A stretch of 64,000 nucleotides of DNA from Symbiodinium microadriaticum (GCA_001939145.1 LSRX01000763.1:2891-66890), one strand, 5' to 3'; numbered from the stretch's first letter, positions 11,456 through 22,665 are shown. Translations and numbers: made by a program. Notes: generated from the letters alone by a model not told the origin.

Positions 11456-11550
11456 GGGTCTTGTTAAGGGATCTAATGTAAGTCACCATCATAGGGATCT
11501 ATAGTAACTAATATGGTTTCCTTCTTGTGGTGACTTAAAATTAAATCTAT
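11456..11550. repeat. Hairpin element, family G copy 2
   Basis: GGGTCTTGTTAAGGGATC then GTCACCATCATAGGGATC, with inverted GGTTTCCTTCTTGTGGTGAC. It adjoins a family C end piece, so elements nest. Confidence 0.65.
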
Positions 11551-12124
11551 TAGGAAGAATTGAGATTATGGGTGTTTTAGGGCATGTATCAGGGTTTCTT
11601 TAAGGGAAGGGTTCTATAAACCCTAAACCCTAAGCCCAAAGCCTCTAAACCCTAAACCCGAAGCCCTGAACGAAGCCCTAAAGCCCCAAAGCCTAAACCC
11701 CAAGCACTAAACCCTAAACTCTACGTCATGGTCCATTGTGAGATCATGGGTGGGTTTAGGGTTTAGGGTTTAGGGCTCAGGGTTGAGGGGTTAGGGTTTA
11801 GGGTTCAGGGGCGGAGTGAAAGTCCAGTGCACGATTGAACCCCGAGCCCCAATGCCTGAAATGTGTATCGGGTAACTGTAGGGTTTAGGGTGTAGGGTTT
11901 ACATATCCCGAATCCCTGCTCCAATGATTCAGGCTCTTCTGAGTCCGGTTACGAACCCGGTAAAAAGATTTTGACAGCAAGCTTTCGACCGTATAAAATC
12001 TAGAATTTTAAGTGCCATTGAAAGCCAATAAGCTTCAATCAGTTACAGTACCCAACACGGATCTCCCAAGAACCCTAAACCTCTAAACCCCGAAACACTA
12101 AACCCTAGACCCTAAGCGGTGCAG

Positions 12125-12200
12125 GAGACGGGTCCGGTTGGCCGTGCGAACCGCGCCCAGCGCGGCTTTGAGAACCTCATGGCGGCCAGGCGAAGAAAGG
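12125..12200 (+). CDS. Exon-like island, unidentified
   Basis: Acceptor GGTGCAG, frame ETGPVGRANRAQRGFENLMA then ARRRK, and donor G|GTTTAGGG formed by the telomere-like unit. C-rich repeat before, G-rich after. Confidence 0.6.
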
Positions 12201-12377
12201 GTTTAGGGTTTAGCGGTTTAGGATTTATATAGGGTTCACGTGCTGTATGAGTGACCAAAAGGGTTTCTACAAGGGTTACTATCAGGGTCACTAGTTTTAC
12301 AGATCTTCCACCGTTTGCAAGTGTGTCATGTGATTTGGCCAGTCTTCTGCTCTTGTGCGCCGGAGCTTGCCCCGAAG

Positions 12378-12428
12378 CCAAGATGTTCCTGCCTCAACAC
12401 AACGTAGCCTCCTGTGTTTGTAGCACGG
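12378..12428 (+). CDS. Exon-like island, unidentified
   Basis: Acceptor CCGAAG, frame KMFLPQHNVASCVCST, donor G|GTTAAG. Confidence 0.45.
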
Positions 12429-12509
12429 GTTAAGGAATAAGGAGCACCCGAAACCGCAAAACCCTCAACCCGAACCGGAAGCCCCAACCCGACACCCTGA
12501 TCACTAAAG

Positions 12510-12608
12510 CGGAGTACCAAGGAATACCTACCACTGTACCTGGCCTACCTCTTTGCCAACGGCTTCGTTTACCCTTTCCCGGCCTTTGTGAATGCCTGCG
12601 TGTACCTG
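12510..12608 (+). CDS. Exon-like island, membrane protein, weakly SWEET-like
   Basis: Acceptor ACTAAAG. The frame RSTKEYLPLYLAYLFANGFV then YPFPAFVNACVY is strongly hydrophobic, with a GC donor at 12609 or a stop at 12618. The pattern S-T-x-x-Y-L-P-L followed by a membrane helix recalls sugar transporters of the SWEET family. One short segment is not enough for a firm call, and a second frame is also open. Confidence 0.5.
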
Positions 12609-12755
12609 GCTCGCACTTAGGACGAGAGCTGGAGAGTCAAATCTAGGGTGTGCAAAATGTGAACATAATATTTGTTATGAATTCGAATATGCACGATCAC
12701 AATGATGATAGCAACGATCCTGACATTACTCTTAATGATAAGAACGTGACTGGGA

Positions 12756-13395
12756 GCACCACCGACACCACCAGCACCACCAGCACCACCAGCACCACCA
12801 GCACCACCGGCACCACCAGCACCACGGGTACCACAGGCACCACAGGCACCACAGGCACCACAGGCACCACAGGCACCACAGGCACCACCAGCACCATCAG
12901 CACCGCCGACACCACCGGCACCACCAGTACCACCAGCACCACCATCACCGCCAACAACAACAACAACAACAACAACAGCAACAACACCAACAGCAGCAAC
13001 AACAACAACAACAACAACAACTACTACTACTACTACCACCACTACTACTAGTACTAGTACTAGTACTAGTACTGCGACTACTACTAGCTGCGACTACTAC
13101 GACGACGACGACTACTACTGCTACTACGACGACTACTACTACGACTACTACGACGACGACGACGACTACTGCTACTACGACGACTACTACTACAACTGCT
13201 CCGACGACGACGACGACTACTACTACTACTACTGATACTACTACTGTTCCTACTACCGTTACAGCATCAACAACAACCACAACCGCAACCACCACCGCCG
13301 CCGCTACCACCACCACCACCACCGCCGCCGCCACCACCACCACCACCACCACCACCACCACCACCACCACCACCACCACCACCTCGACCTCGATT
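12756..13395. repeat. Compound trinucleotide microsatellite
   Basis: Runs of CACCAG, AAC, ACT, GAC and ACC. Long ORFs on both strands here are translations of the repeat. Confidence 0.9.
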
Positions 13396-13524
13396 ATGAC
13401 CACGAACGAATATGACCATGACCACGACCACGACTACGACGAGGGCGACAACAATGACCACTACGACGACGATAGCGACAACGTCAGCGACAACGACAGC
13501 GATAACGACAGCAGCAGCAAAAGC

Positions 13525-13788
13525 AACCGCAACAGCCAACAGCCAACAGCCAACAACAAACAGCCAATAGCCAGCTGCCAACAGCCAACATCCAACAGCC
13601 AACAGCAATCAGCCAACAGCTAGCAGCCAGCAGCCAGCAGCCAACAGCCAACGGCCAACAGCCAACAGCCAACATCCAACAGCCAACAGCCAACAGGCAT
13701 AGGCACAGCAGCAACGACAACAACAACGATGAGGAGGAGGAGGAGGAGGAGGAGGACGACGATAAGCACAAAAACAACAACAACAACA

Positions 13789-13830
<42 letters not shown>

Positions 13831-13870
13831 ACAACAACAGCAGCAACAACAGCAGCAGCAGCAACAACAG
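13525..13870. repeat. CAGCCAA heptamer and GAG/AAC/AGC microsatellites
   Basis: A 7-base unit CAGCCAA repeats from about 13530 to 13698, then GAG and AAC/AGC runs to 13870. Confidence 0.88.
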
Positions 13871-14415
13871 TAATCATCGTGCTTTTCGTGGTAAGCATAG
13901 TGGTAGTGTTAATCATAGTCATAATTACACTAATACTATTGCTGATAACATCAACAACAACGATAACAGCATCACTTATGACAGCAACAATAACCCCACC
14001 ACAAATACGGAAGTTCATGTATTTTGCTATTTTCACATAATCAGAACTGATAGTAGTGATGATGATAGTAGTAATGTCCATACCAGCAATAGAAGCGGTT
14101 CTCCCAATAATCACAATCGTAAAAACGTTAAAACGGAAGAAAGCAACACATCACGATCATGCTGACTGTGACTAGTCGTTATAAACCATAAAGAATGGGG
14201 GCAATTACTACAGTGGCTGCTAGCAATATCATTCCCTGATAACTTCGACACCTTCAGCAACACTTCATATTAGGGTTTCAACTCTGGGGTTTCGGGATGT
14301 AAGGTTTACATTATCGAGTTTCGGCTTTGGGGTGTGTTTTTCAGATTAAAGGATCAGGATTGTGGGTTCCAGGTTTAGGGTTTAAGCTTCAGGGTTGACA
14401 ATGTGGTTTAGGCAG
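13871..14415. other. No gene seen
   Basis: Decayed AT-richer trinucleotide sequence to 14150, then unique and G-rich repeat sequence. No exon-like island recognised. Confidence 0.5.
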
Positions 14416-14501
14416 ACCTGCACGTTTCGTCTTGTAGCCACACTTGGACGAGGTTTTTCATCGCGCGGGTGAAATATGCTCGGGACTACACTGCAGCTCG
14501 G
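14416..14501 (+). CDS. Exon-like island, unidentified
   Basis: Acceptor TAGGCAG, frame LHVSSCSHTWTRFFIARVKY then ARDYTAAR, GC donor at 14502 or a stop at 14508. Confidence 0.5.
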
Positions 14502-15926
14502 GCTCATTGAGGAGTTTCCGCTACCCTAAACCCTAAACCCTAAACCCCAAGCCCTCAGCCCTAAGCCCTAAACCCTAAGCCCGAAGCCCTAAACCCCTAA
14601 ACCCCAAACTAACAGAAACCCTTAAACGAAAAACACCCTAGACGTCGAACTTCCCCGACGCCTCGGCTTCTAAAGCAAATTTAAGTTAGTATAGCTCTAG
14701 ATCTTAAGCCCCTTAAACCTAGACCCGAAATCCTCAACCCTTGAAGGGGACCTGGGTTTAGGGTTTAGGGTTTAGGGGACCCTTAACAGACCCCAGTAGG
14801 TTCTTGTTCGGCCTGGGTATTAAAGGGCCCTGCTAATGAAGCCAGGGTGGTCTTTCATAAGGGTTACTGCAAGAAGGGTCGAGTTTGCATAAGGGTTTAT
14901 TATACGCGGTCACTGTAAGGGTCTAGATTTCATATGGGTCAAGTGTAAGCGTCTGTTACCTCAATAGCCTTAACAGGTAGAATCGGGTACATGTGATCTT
15001 GTAGTCCGATCCTACAGTACAAGCGCTCCAATGCAGGGTCATTGTAAGGGTTACCTCAAGGGTTTAGTGGCCGGAGAAATTGAGAACCGGGCTTCTTGAG
15101 GGGGCGGTATTGTGGCAGAATGATTCTACAGGGGCCATATGGTAAAATCTTACTAAATTCCTCAACAAAGGAACCCTTGAAGGACCCGTATGGAACCCTT
15201 GAAGAAACCCAAAACCCTAAACCCTAAACTCGAAACCCGAAACCCTAAACCCTAAACCCTAAACCCTTAACCCGAAGCCCTAAACCCAAACCCGTGGCAT
15301 ATCTTGTGAACTCTTCATTGCTCCAACTTCGACAGTCCAAAAGGTTCGGGCTTGTGTGCGTTAGGGTTCGAGATTACTGCGTTTTGGATTTTGGTTTTCA
15401 GGTATCGGTTCCTTTAAGAGGTCTATACGGGTTCCTTTCAGGGCTCCCTTAACGGATCCATAAGAGTTCCTTGAAGGTCTCCTTTAAGGGATCTATAAGG
15501 GTTCGTTGATAGTGAGCCCCAAAAAGTTGGAAAACGGATTAAGGACAGTTAGTGCCGGGATTCCCTATACATTGCTCTTAAGGATTGAGGCTACTGGGTT
15601 TCCAACTTTTGGGCTTCTGCTGTAGGGTTTAAGGGTTTCATGGTTTCGGTCAGCTGGGGTTTGAGGTTTCGGGTTTAGGGGTTAGGGTTTAGGGTTGCTT
15701 TAGTTTAGGGCTTTAGTGTTCCGGGGTGCTTCAGTCAAACAGGATATCTACACTAACCTACACCTTAAACCCTAAGCACCCAAACCCCGAGGCTTAAATC
15801 CCAATAGAGAAAGCCGTAATAGTTTATCATACTGTTCCTCAGGGTTCCGATCATAAGTGTAGTATTGTATAATATATCTCACGAACCCTATTCTCTCTGG
15901 TTGAGGCCCCTGTATTGCATGCCATG
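14502..15926. other. Repeat tracts with decayed hairpin elements
   Basis: C-rich 14524-14640 and 15205-15290, hairpin family F and a decayed family B copy (15800-15915). The frame RGISCELFIAPTSTVQK before GTTCGG (near 15341) is a weak exon candidate. Confidence 0.5.
15521..15614. repeat. Hairpin element, family F copy 2
   Basis: Inverted ends AAAAAGTTGG / CCAACTTTT. The inner sequence (GGGATTCCCTATAC, CTTAAGGATTGAGG) is the reverse complement of copy 1. Confidence 0.7.
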
Positions 15927-16008
15927 CGAGGAACTGAAGCCCTTCCTGTCAACGTCGCCCCCCGTTGAACATTTCCTTGCAGAATGAGAACTCGATCTTA
16001 TGACGAAG
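15927..16008 (+). CDS. Exon-like island, unidentified
   Basis: Two overlapping readings are possible: EELKPFLSTSPPVEHFLAE to 15986, or a short exon after TTCCTTGCAG with MRTRSYDEAE and donor GTTTCA. Which one is real cannot be told. Confidence 0.35.
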
Positions 16009-16090
16009 CCGAGGTTTCATGGGGTTATATACAGTACTGCTCTTGCAGCCTGTTATAAGGGTACCCTAAACCCTCAACCTGCAAAATCAG

Positions 16091-16141
16091 TGGTCGCAGC
16101 ATCAATCGGTGTTGCCGCGTTGTTCGTCGTGCTCGGACCGG
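16091..16141 (+). CDS. Exon-like island, membrane helix
   Basis: Acceptor AATCAG, frame VAASIGVAALFVVLGP, GC donor at 16142. Uniformly hydrophobic. Confidence 0.48.
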
Positions 16142-16679
16142 GCCCTTGGAGTTAACAAAGGGTGTCCTGCTATCATGGGCTTAGATAGGGCATGGGAGAA
16201 CTCTAAACTTTTGGGCCCTATCAATTTGGCCAGTCTTTGAAAGCTTGAACTTTCTTAGGCCCGGTTGTTGAAGAAGAGAGTGGATAGGGCAACATCCGCA
16301 AGACAGTGTATCAGGACAGGTGAGACTAAAGCCCGATCAGGACACCCTGCAGTAAACCTTAGACCGGACAACTGCAAGGCCTAAACCTTGAAATTGAAAC
16401 CCTACGCCCCTAAACCTTAACAGAAAACGAAGCCCTGAGCCCCAAAATCGTTTACCTCACAACAGTCCTTTCTGAAATCTTAATGCCTCACCTCAAAATC
16501 CGTAGCCCCGAATGTAAACCCGAAGCCAGAGGCCCGAAACTGAATCACACGGTCGAACAGCCTAGCTTAGTAGTAGCGTAGGCAACCTATAACCTGTTCT
16601 GGCCATGATAATTCCTGTAAATCCTAAAAGCTAACCTTTAGTTCCCCCGTGATACCGGACAACCCTAAACCTTAACTTA

Positions 16680-16895
16680 ATCCCTAGACCTTAAACCCGA
16701 AACCCTGAACCCTAGACCTTAAGCCCGAAACGCTAAACCCTAGACCTTAAGCCCGAAACCCTAAACCCTAGACCTTAAGCCCGAAACCCTAAACCCTAGA
16801 CCTTAAGCCCGAAACCCTAAACCCTAGACCTTAAGCCCGAAACCCTAAACCCTAGACCTTAAGCCCGAAACCCTAAACCCTAGACCTTAAGCCCG
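16680..16895. repeat. 28-bp tandem repeat ending at an N
   Basis: About 7.5 units of CCCTAGACCTTAAGCCCGAA plus ACCCTAAA; the last five are almost identical. The array stops at N 16896, so its real length is unknown. Confidence 0.9.
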
Positions 16896-16904
16896 NATAT
16901 TAGG

Positions 16905-17275
16905 GGTATTAGGTAGGTAGGTAAGCAGGCAGGTATGTAGGTGAGTAGGTAGGCAGGTAGTAACGCAATGTGATGTGATGTATGTAGTGATGCAATGTAA
17001 TGTATGCACTGCAAAGTAATGTAATGTGGCGTGGTAATGTGTAATATGCTGTGATGTAACGCAATGCAAAACATCTACATATCAATGCAAGTCAGTACGT
17101 ATGCAAGCGTATAAGTAAGTATGTATGCGTGCAGGTAAGTATGTAGGTAGGTAGGTAGGTGGGTGGGTGGATGGGTGGGTAGGTAGGTAGGTAGGTAGGT
17201 AGGTCGGTATGTAGGTAGGTAGATAGATGGAAAGGCAGTAGGTAAGTAGGCAGGCAGGTAGGTAGGTAGACACAG
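16905..17275. repeat. GTAG-type tetranucleotide microsatellite
   Basis: Two GTAG-rich blocks (16905-16960 and 17092-17275) around an ATGT/GTAATGT-rich part. It starts just after N 16896. Confidence 0.88.
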
Positions 17276-17565
17276 AGACCAATGGACAGATAGATGGGTA
17301 GTCGGTAGTTGCACACAGCTCGCACAGACAAGCAGTGGACATGCACCTTGGCGGCCCTAGCAAAGGGCAACCTGCCCGCAACATCGTCTAGCCCCAAGCG
17401 ATCGTTGAAAAGTGGAGGCAGCTAGTGTCACCAGCATGATCATCATGATTCTGATCTTTGTCGTCCTCGTTAAAAAATCATTATGACCATCGTTTACATC
17501 GTCGGTGAATCATCAGAATCATCACCGAATATCTCACAGTGAGCTTCGTGTTAAGCTTCGTTCAG

Positions 17566-17633
17566 CCACCCTCTTCCCGCCCAATCCGGTGCAGGCTTGC
17601 ATGGAGGGCTTGCTGCTCATTGCCGGCGTGAAA
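17566..17633 (+). CDS. Exon-like island, unidentified
   Basis: Acceptor GTTCAG, frame TLFPPNPVQACMEGLLLIAG then VK, donor AAA|GCCCTG. Open past the donor to 17650. Confidence 0.52.
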
Positions 17634-17904
17634 GCCCTGATTCGTGCCTAAAGGCTTGTAGCTGGTTTTCTGGTTTGGCCTTAGTTGTGGACTACTATGA
17701 ACTTAAGGGATTGCCAAATGATACTGCTTGGTCCAGGCCACATAGTACAACGAGCGCACAAGGCTGACGGGATGCTATCACTAGTTGTTCCCACATTTGG
17801 TTCAAGCCCGACAGCCTCACAGAACCTTTATTGAACTCTTATTATATGTAAACAACCCCCCGAAAGGACAGGGTTTGGTCTGCGCTGGCCGACGTTGGCC
17901 GACG

Positions 17905-18058
17905 TACTTGGAGGATCAGGGGACGTAAGAAGGGAATGGCCTAGAGTTCGGTGCCATGCAATGATTGGGGCTAGCATTCAACATGATATTGATTTGTGGG
18001 TAGTTCCCTTATTTATAGCCATTTATAGCCCTGTTTACCATGTCCCCTGATCCTTAAA
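17905..18058. repeat. Hairpin element, family C copy
   Basis: TACTTGGAGGATCAGGGGAC on the left and GTCCCCTGATCCTTAA on the right are inverted; longer interior. Confidence 0.65.
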
Positions 18059-18437
18059 GGCCCTAGACCTTGAACCCTGAGCCCTGTAAACTCAACCCCC
18101 CCAAAGCCCTGATCCCTGCAGTAAACCTCAAGCCCTAAGCCCTCAACCCTGAACCCAAGACCCTATACCCGGATTCCAGAGGAGCCTGAACCCTGAATCC
18201 CAGACCTTTAACCCTAAACCCTAAACCCTAAACCCTAAACCCTAAACCCTAAACCCCTAAACCCTAAACCCTAAACCCTAAACCCCTAAACCCTAAACCC
18301 TAAACCCAAAACCCTACACCCTAAACCCAAAACCCTCAGCCCTAAACCCTAACCCCTACACCCTACACCCTAAACCCTAAACCCTAAAGGATCCCCCCCG
18401 AGCAGGGTCCTCTAGCCGGTGATGTTCGGTTTTCAAG

Positions 18438-18505
18438 AAGCCCGGGATGGCGCCGAGCAGCAGAATTTCAAGGGGACGAGTGCTGAAACTCCCAAGCGCT
18501 CAAGG
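18438..18505 (+). CDS. Exon-like island, unidentified
   Basis: Acceptor TTTTCAAG, frame ARDGAEQQNFKGTSAETPKR, donor AGG|GTTTCG. Confidence 0.5.
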
Positions 18506-18658
18506 GTTTCGGGTTTAAGGTTTTGGTTTAGGGTTTAGGGTTTAGGGTTTAGGGTTTAGGGTTTAGGGCTCAAGGGTTCGGGTTAAGGGCCCCCGAATAT
18601 CAGAATGAACCTTCTTCGAATTTATGGTACCCCATAGTACCCCTCATGGTACCCCTGA

Positions 18659-18763
18659 TACGGTTGATGATATGAATCCTGCATTACCCGCAACAAGGAA
18701 TATACCAGAAATCCATAGCTTAGGGTCCTTAAGGTAATGCAGGATTTCTATCATCAGCAGTAG
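18659..18763. repeat. Hairpin element, family A copy 2
   Basis: Shares GGTTGATGATATGAATCCTG and the central AGGAATATACC with copy 1, same orientation. Confidence 0.78.
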
Positions 18764-18938
18764 TAACCCTTGAGAGTGCCCTCGGCCCTGAACCCTAAAC
18801 CCTAAACCCTAAACCCCTATCCCTAAACCCCTGAACCCCTAAACCCTAAACCCCTATCCCTAAACCCCTGAACCCCTGAACCCCTGAACCCTAAACCCTA
18901 AACCCCTAAACTCTAAACCCGGAAGTACAGTCCCACAG

Positions 18939-18977
18939 ACCTTCGACCTCATTCTCGGGAGCCAGACATGTTCTCGG
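18939..18977 (+). CDS. Exon-like island, unidentified
   Basis: Acceptor CCCACAG, frame TFDLILGSQTCSR, donor CGG|GCTTCG. Phase 0 at both ends. Confidence 0.45.
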
Positions 18978-19924
18978 GCTTCGGCATCGCTTGAGCATCG
19001 CTTCCCCTCTTGAGGAAAACAATGAAAGCGAGGGTTTGGGGTTTAGGGGTCCTTGTCAGGGTTCATGTTTTTGGGATCTTTTCCGGGATCTTTAAGGGAT
19101 CTTTAAGGGATCTTTAGGGGATCTTTAAGGGATATTTAGGGGTTCTTGTCAGGGTTCATGTTTAAGGGATCTACAACGGTTTAGGGTTAGGTTCAGGGCT
19201 TTAGGGGTTGGGGTTCAGGTTTAGGTTCAGGGCTTTTAGAGAGTTGCCTGCCAAGGGAGGAAGCGGAGGGAATAGAGTCTTGCGGGCTTTCGTGGTTTAT
19301 GGTCTTTGATGCTGAGCCTTGTCGGTGAACGAAGGATTCGCATCGGGTTCAGTGTCTCATGCACAGCTATATCAGCAAAGCCTTCTGTCCTTCTATATTT
19401 GCAACAAAACCCAAAGCCCCATTGAAATCTTGTGGGAGCTCTTCCCATATTTTCCTAGCACCCTCTCTCTCTTTTGAAGCGTGCAAACCCCGGCAACAGC
19501 TTCTAACACCGCACGAAATCTCTGAAAACACAGTACACTTAGAAAAACGCCCTAGAAGACCTTGAACAAACCCTAGATCGCCTCCCTCTCAGGGCCCTCA
19601 GCCCTAACCCCTAAACCCTCAGGTACCTCGTGGGTTTCGACATTTCAAGGGTTCAGGGTTTTGGGTGTTGGGCGCGGGTTGGCACTTGCGACCGGGTTTA
19701 GCGTTTTTTTTCCCCCAGGTTTGGCGGAGTCGTGGTTTGGCTTTTTTTTTTTTTTGGGGGGGGGTGTCTATGGTGGAGCTGCTGGTGACCCTTGGGCCCT
19801 AAACCCTAAACCCTAGAAATTCTGTCAGGATGGACATGACGAGATCTCCCGTGGCAAAAAGACCTCGAAGGGCACGATGGGATGTGCGAGTTGCTTGCAA
19901 GCCTCGTGGGTCCGAACTAGACCC

Positions 19925-20027
19925 TACCCATAGCCCCCTAAGTAGCTCCTTTTTGGTGGTTTTTCTAAATAAGAATCCTAGCCTATAGGGTAATCCCAAA
20001 AAGGAACTACTTAGGGGCCCATGGGTA
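19925..20027. repeat. Hairpin element, family D copy 1
   Basis: CTACCCATAGCCCCCTAAGT and ACTTAGGGGCCCATGGG are inverted, with AGCTCCTTTTT / AAAAAGGAACT inside. Copy 2 lies at 31338-31482. Confidence 0.75.
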
Positions 20028-20053
20028 AACCCTAAACCCTAAGACCCCGAAAG

Positions 20054-20106
20054 CCCCGAACCATGGAAGACCTACGGACCCGAAGCCCTGGAGCCTTTAC
20101 TACACG
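20054..20106 (+). CDS. Exon-like island, frame ambiguous
   Basis: It lies between acceptor CGAAAG and donor GTTTAG. All three frames are open, for example PNHGRPTDPKPWSLYYT and EDLRTRSPGAFTT. Confidence 0.38.
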
Positions 20107-20204
20107 GTTTAGGGTTTAGGGTTTAGTGTTTAGGGTTTAGGGTTTAGGGTTTAGGGTTTAGGGTTTAGGGCCCTAGATAACTGATAATGGTCTTCCTTAA
20201 GGTT

Positions 20205-20500
20205 TCCTTCGTCTAGTTAGACTCCAACATAGCCCCCCAAAATGGCCTTCGACTCAAAGGCACCTTTCGTCTCATGCCTTTTTCACTGCTGCTGGGTCTC
20301 TTCGAACTTCGCAGCTTCTTGTGACCCTTGCTGTTTCTGTCTTGCTCAAGCTTTAGTATCGAACTATGATTGCTTGCTACTGGTAGTCGTTCACAGTCTC
20401 ATGGAAGTACAGCAAAGATACCCCCGAACTCTGTTCAGACTTTGCTTGTTGAAGCTTCTTCTTTTGTGCTGCTGGACCCTATAGGCCTGCAGTCCTAGAG
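20205..20500. other. Unique island, coding uncertain
   Basis: The + strand has an 80-codon frame rich in Cys and Leu. The minus strand has KKKLQQAKSEQSSGVSLL in one frame and other protein-like bits in others. Strand and frame cannot be settled. Confidence 0.3.
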
Positions 20501-20703
20501 AAATCAGCCCAATCCCTCAAGCCGTGGCAGGTTACGTTTCAAGCTCTTCCAAAGTTGCCGGTTCAGGGTTTAGAGTTCAGAATTCACCCTAAACTTTAAA
20601 CCCTAAACCCATAAAGACCCTAAGGTTTAGGGTTCAGGGTTCAGAATTAACCCTAAACCTTTAAACGCTAAACCCTAAACCCATAAAGACCCCAAGCCCG
20701 AAG

Positions 20704-20758
20704 CATGACGAAAGCCAGCTATGGCATTGCGCACTTCTACGATCTCGTCGATGTCAAG
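20704..20758 (+). CDS. Exon-like island, unidentified
   Basis: Acceptor CCGAAG, frame MTKASYGIAHFYDLVDVK, donor AAG|GCACCC. Base composition changes sharply from the repeats on either side. Confidence 0.58.
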
Positions 20759-20797
20759 GCACCCTCAGAATAAAGCCCGTCTCGAACCCAACTGGGT

Positions 20798-20866
20798 GGT
20801 TCTCTAAATTATGGTCCCTTTTTGGGTCCCCCATTATGGTGACCCCAATTTAGAAAACTACCAAAG
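20798..20866. repeat. Hairpin element, family K copy
   Basis: GGTTCTCTAAATTATGGTCC and the inverse of GGTGACCCCAATTTAGAAAA pair. Related, more decayed sequence at 2493-2683 and 6742-6812. Confidence 0.6.
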
Positions 20867-21150
20867 TCCTAATAGAAGCCTGAGAACACATCCCGCAGAA
20901 CATGCCAAAGCTCCTTCCAGCTCAATAAAGCCTGACACTTTTCGGCTGAAGTTGGCTTACTGCCAGCTTTTTTCTTGCTATTCCAGAACCGACTGTAAAC
21001 AGGCGTCCACCTTGCAGGGTTGATCTTCACTGCAAGTTGTTTGAAACCCTGAACCCTAGAGCCTAGCACACACGTCAGGCGCCGTAATTAGAAGCTGTCC
21101 CCATATCATGATCAGGAAAGTCAAAACCATAAACCCTAAAAACAACACCG

Positions 21151-21290
21151 AAGGCATCGAAGACCGGATGTTTTCGGGCTATCCTACTGCCTGTCTCCTC
21201 ATTCGGGCCTGTTGTGCGGGAAAGGAGTCGCGAAGCATCACGCAGCATCGTTGCTTATTCTGGGTGCAAAGACCGCCACATCCAAATCTA
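21151..21290 (+). CDS. Coding-like island, unidentified
   Basis: The frame GIEDRMFSGYPTACLLIRAC then CAGKESRSITQHRC is open over 140 bases. Boundaries are unclear. Confidence 0.38.
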
Positions 21291-21310
21291 TAGGTTTTTG
21301 GCATGTTCAG

Positions 21311-21378
21311 GGCTGCGTGCTCAGTTGTGTAAAGATCACGGAGAACTCGGAGTACGATTTGTTATGCTAAGGGCCTAG
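21311..21378 (+). CDS. Exon-like island, unidentified
   Basis: Acceptor TGTTCAG, frame GCVLSCVKITENSEYDLLC to a stop at 21368-21370. A donor GTAAAG at 21329 could end it after six codons. Confidence 0.4.
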
Positions 21379-21418
21379 GGTCGGCTTCAAGATTAGGGTT
21401 AGGGTTTAGGGTTTAGAG

Positions 21419-21488
21419 GCTTACCATTGACTTGTTTGTTGAATTTACTCCGGTGCTGCATGTCCTGGTCTTCGAAAGCATGAAGGAA
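21419..21488 (+). CDS. Exon-like island, unidentified (joins the next)
   Basis: The acceptor TTTAGAG is made of repeat. The frame LTIDLFVEFTPVLHVLVFES then MKE ends at donor GAA|GCCGGA in phase 0, matching the phase 0 start at 21707. A distant likeness to the C-terminal region of dynein heavy chain was considered but is not supported. Confidence 0.58.
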
Positions 21489-21706
21489 GCCGGAATCTAA
21501 TCTGTAGTTTTGCCACACCCAAATCCAAGAACCTTATACTCCACGCCTCAAATCCTAAACCCTAAGCCCTGGACCCTAACCCTAAACCCTCAAACCCTCA
21601 GACCCCAACCCCTAAACCCTCAACCCTCAAACCCCAAACCCTAAACCCTAAACCCTAAACCCTAAACCCTCAAACCCTAAACCCTCAAACGCTAACTGCA
21701 TGCCAG

Positions 21707-21775
21707 GATGTCACAGACTTGGTCGGCTTCCTTCGGGAGGACTTACGGGCTGCCAGCCTCCAAGCGCGTGTGAAG
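21707..21775 (+). CDS. Exon-like island, unidentified (follows 21419-21488)
   Basis: Acceptor CATGCCAG, frame DVTDLVGFLREDLRAASLQA then RVK, donor AAG|GTGGGT. It is 69 bases long with phase 0 at both ends; helical, mixed charge. Confidence 0.62.
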
Positions 21776-22024
21776 GTGGGTCAGCTGGACTGCTGTTAGA
21801 AACATTCGTAGAAGCATCGTAGTGAGAATCAATATAATCACTGCAATTTCATAATAACCATGATTATTCGAGAGATTTATCGTTTCGGGCTTTTGGGGTT
21901 TGGGGTTGCGTTGCCTGACTCAATTCATTAATCCTGTACTCTTCAAATGGGCACCATACAGCATGCAGCACACGCAGCAAGAAGCTTTTGGAGTCCGAGT
22001 GGTGACGTGGCTTCAGTTGCGGGT

Positions 22025-22172
22025 CTAGCTGCTGCTTCTGCCGCCGCTGCGGCTGCGGCTGCTGCTGCTGGTTCTTCTTCTCCTGTTGCTGTTGATTTTG
22101 CTGTTGCTAGCGTTGCTACTGTTGCTACTACTGCTACTACTACTGTTGCTACTACTGTTGCTACTACTGTTG

Positions 22173-22225
<53 letters not shown>

Positions 22226-22235
22226 TCTTCTTCTC

Positions 22236-22267
<32 letters not shown>

Positions 22268-22539
22268 ACTGTTGTTACTGTTGTTACTGGTGTTGCTGTT
22301 GTTACTGTTGTGACTGTTGTTGCTGTTGTTGCTGTTGGTGCTGCTGTTGTTGTTCTTGTTCTTGTTCTTGTTCTTGTTCTTGTTCTTGTTCTTGTTCTTG
22401 TTCTTGTCCTTGTCCTTGTTCTTGTTCTTGTTCTTGTTCTTGTTCTTGTTCTTGTTCTTGTTCTTGTTCTTGTTCTTGTTCTTGTTCTTGTTCTTGTTCT
22501 TGTTCTTGTTCTTGTTCTTGTTCTTCTTCTTCTTGTTGT

Positions 22540-22573
<34 letters not shown>

Positions 22574-22587
22574 CCTGCCGCTGCGGC

Positions 22588-22622
<35 letters not shown>

Positions 22623-22665
22623 CTGCTGGTGTTGTTGTTGTTGTTGCTGCTGTCGTCGTCGTCCT
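22025..22665. repeat. GCT/GTT and TTGTTC microsatellite cluster
   Basis: Trinucleotide runs surround a hexamer array of TTGTTC (about 22350-22525, nearly 30 units, two altered to CTTGTC). Apparent poly-Leu, poly-Ala and RT-repeat ORFs are artefacts of it. Confidence 0.9.

Noticed and set aside
12617-14114. Long poly-Val, poly-Leu, poly-Thr, poly-Ala ORFs on both strands
   Set aside because: They are translations of trinucleotide and heptamer microsatellites; all frames of such repeats stay open.
16680-16895. CRISPR-like array
   Set aside because: Tandem units of 28 bases with no spacers, in a eukaryotic context.
17075-17397. Minus-strand ORFs with TYLPTYLP repeats
   Set aside because: They are translations of the GTAG microsatellite.
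21419-21775. Dynein heavy chain identity for the exon pair
   Set aside because: The pattern P-x-L-x-V-L...E fits only loosely and spacing of later residues is off by two.
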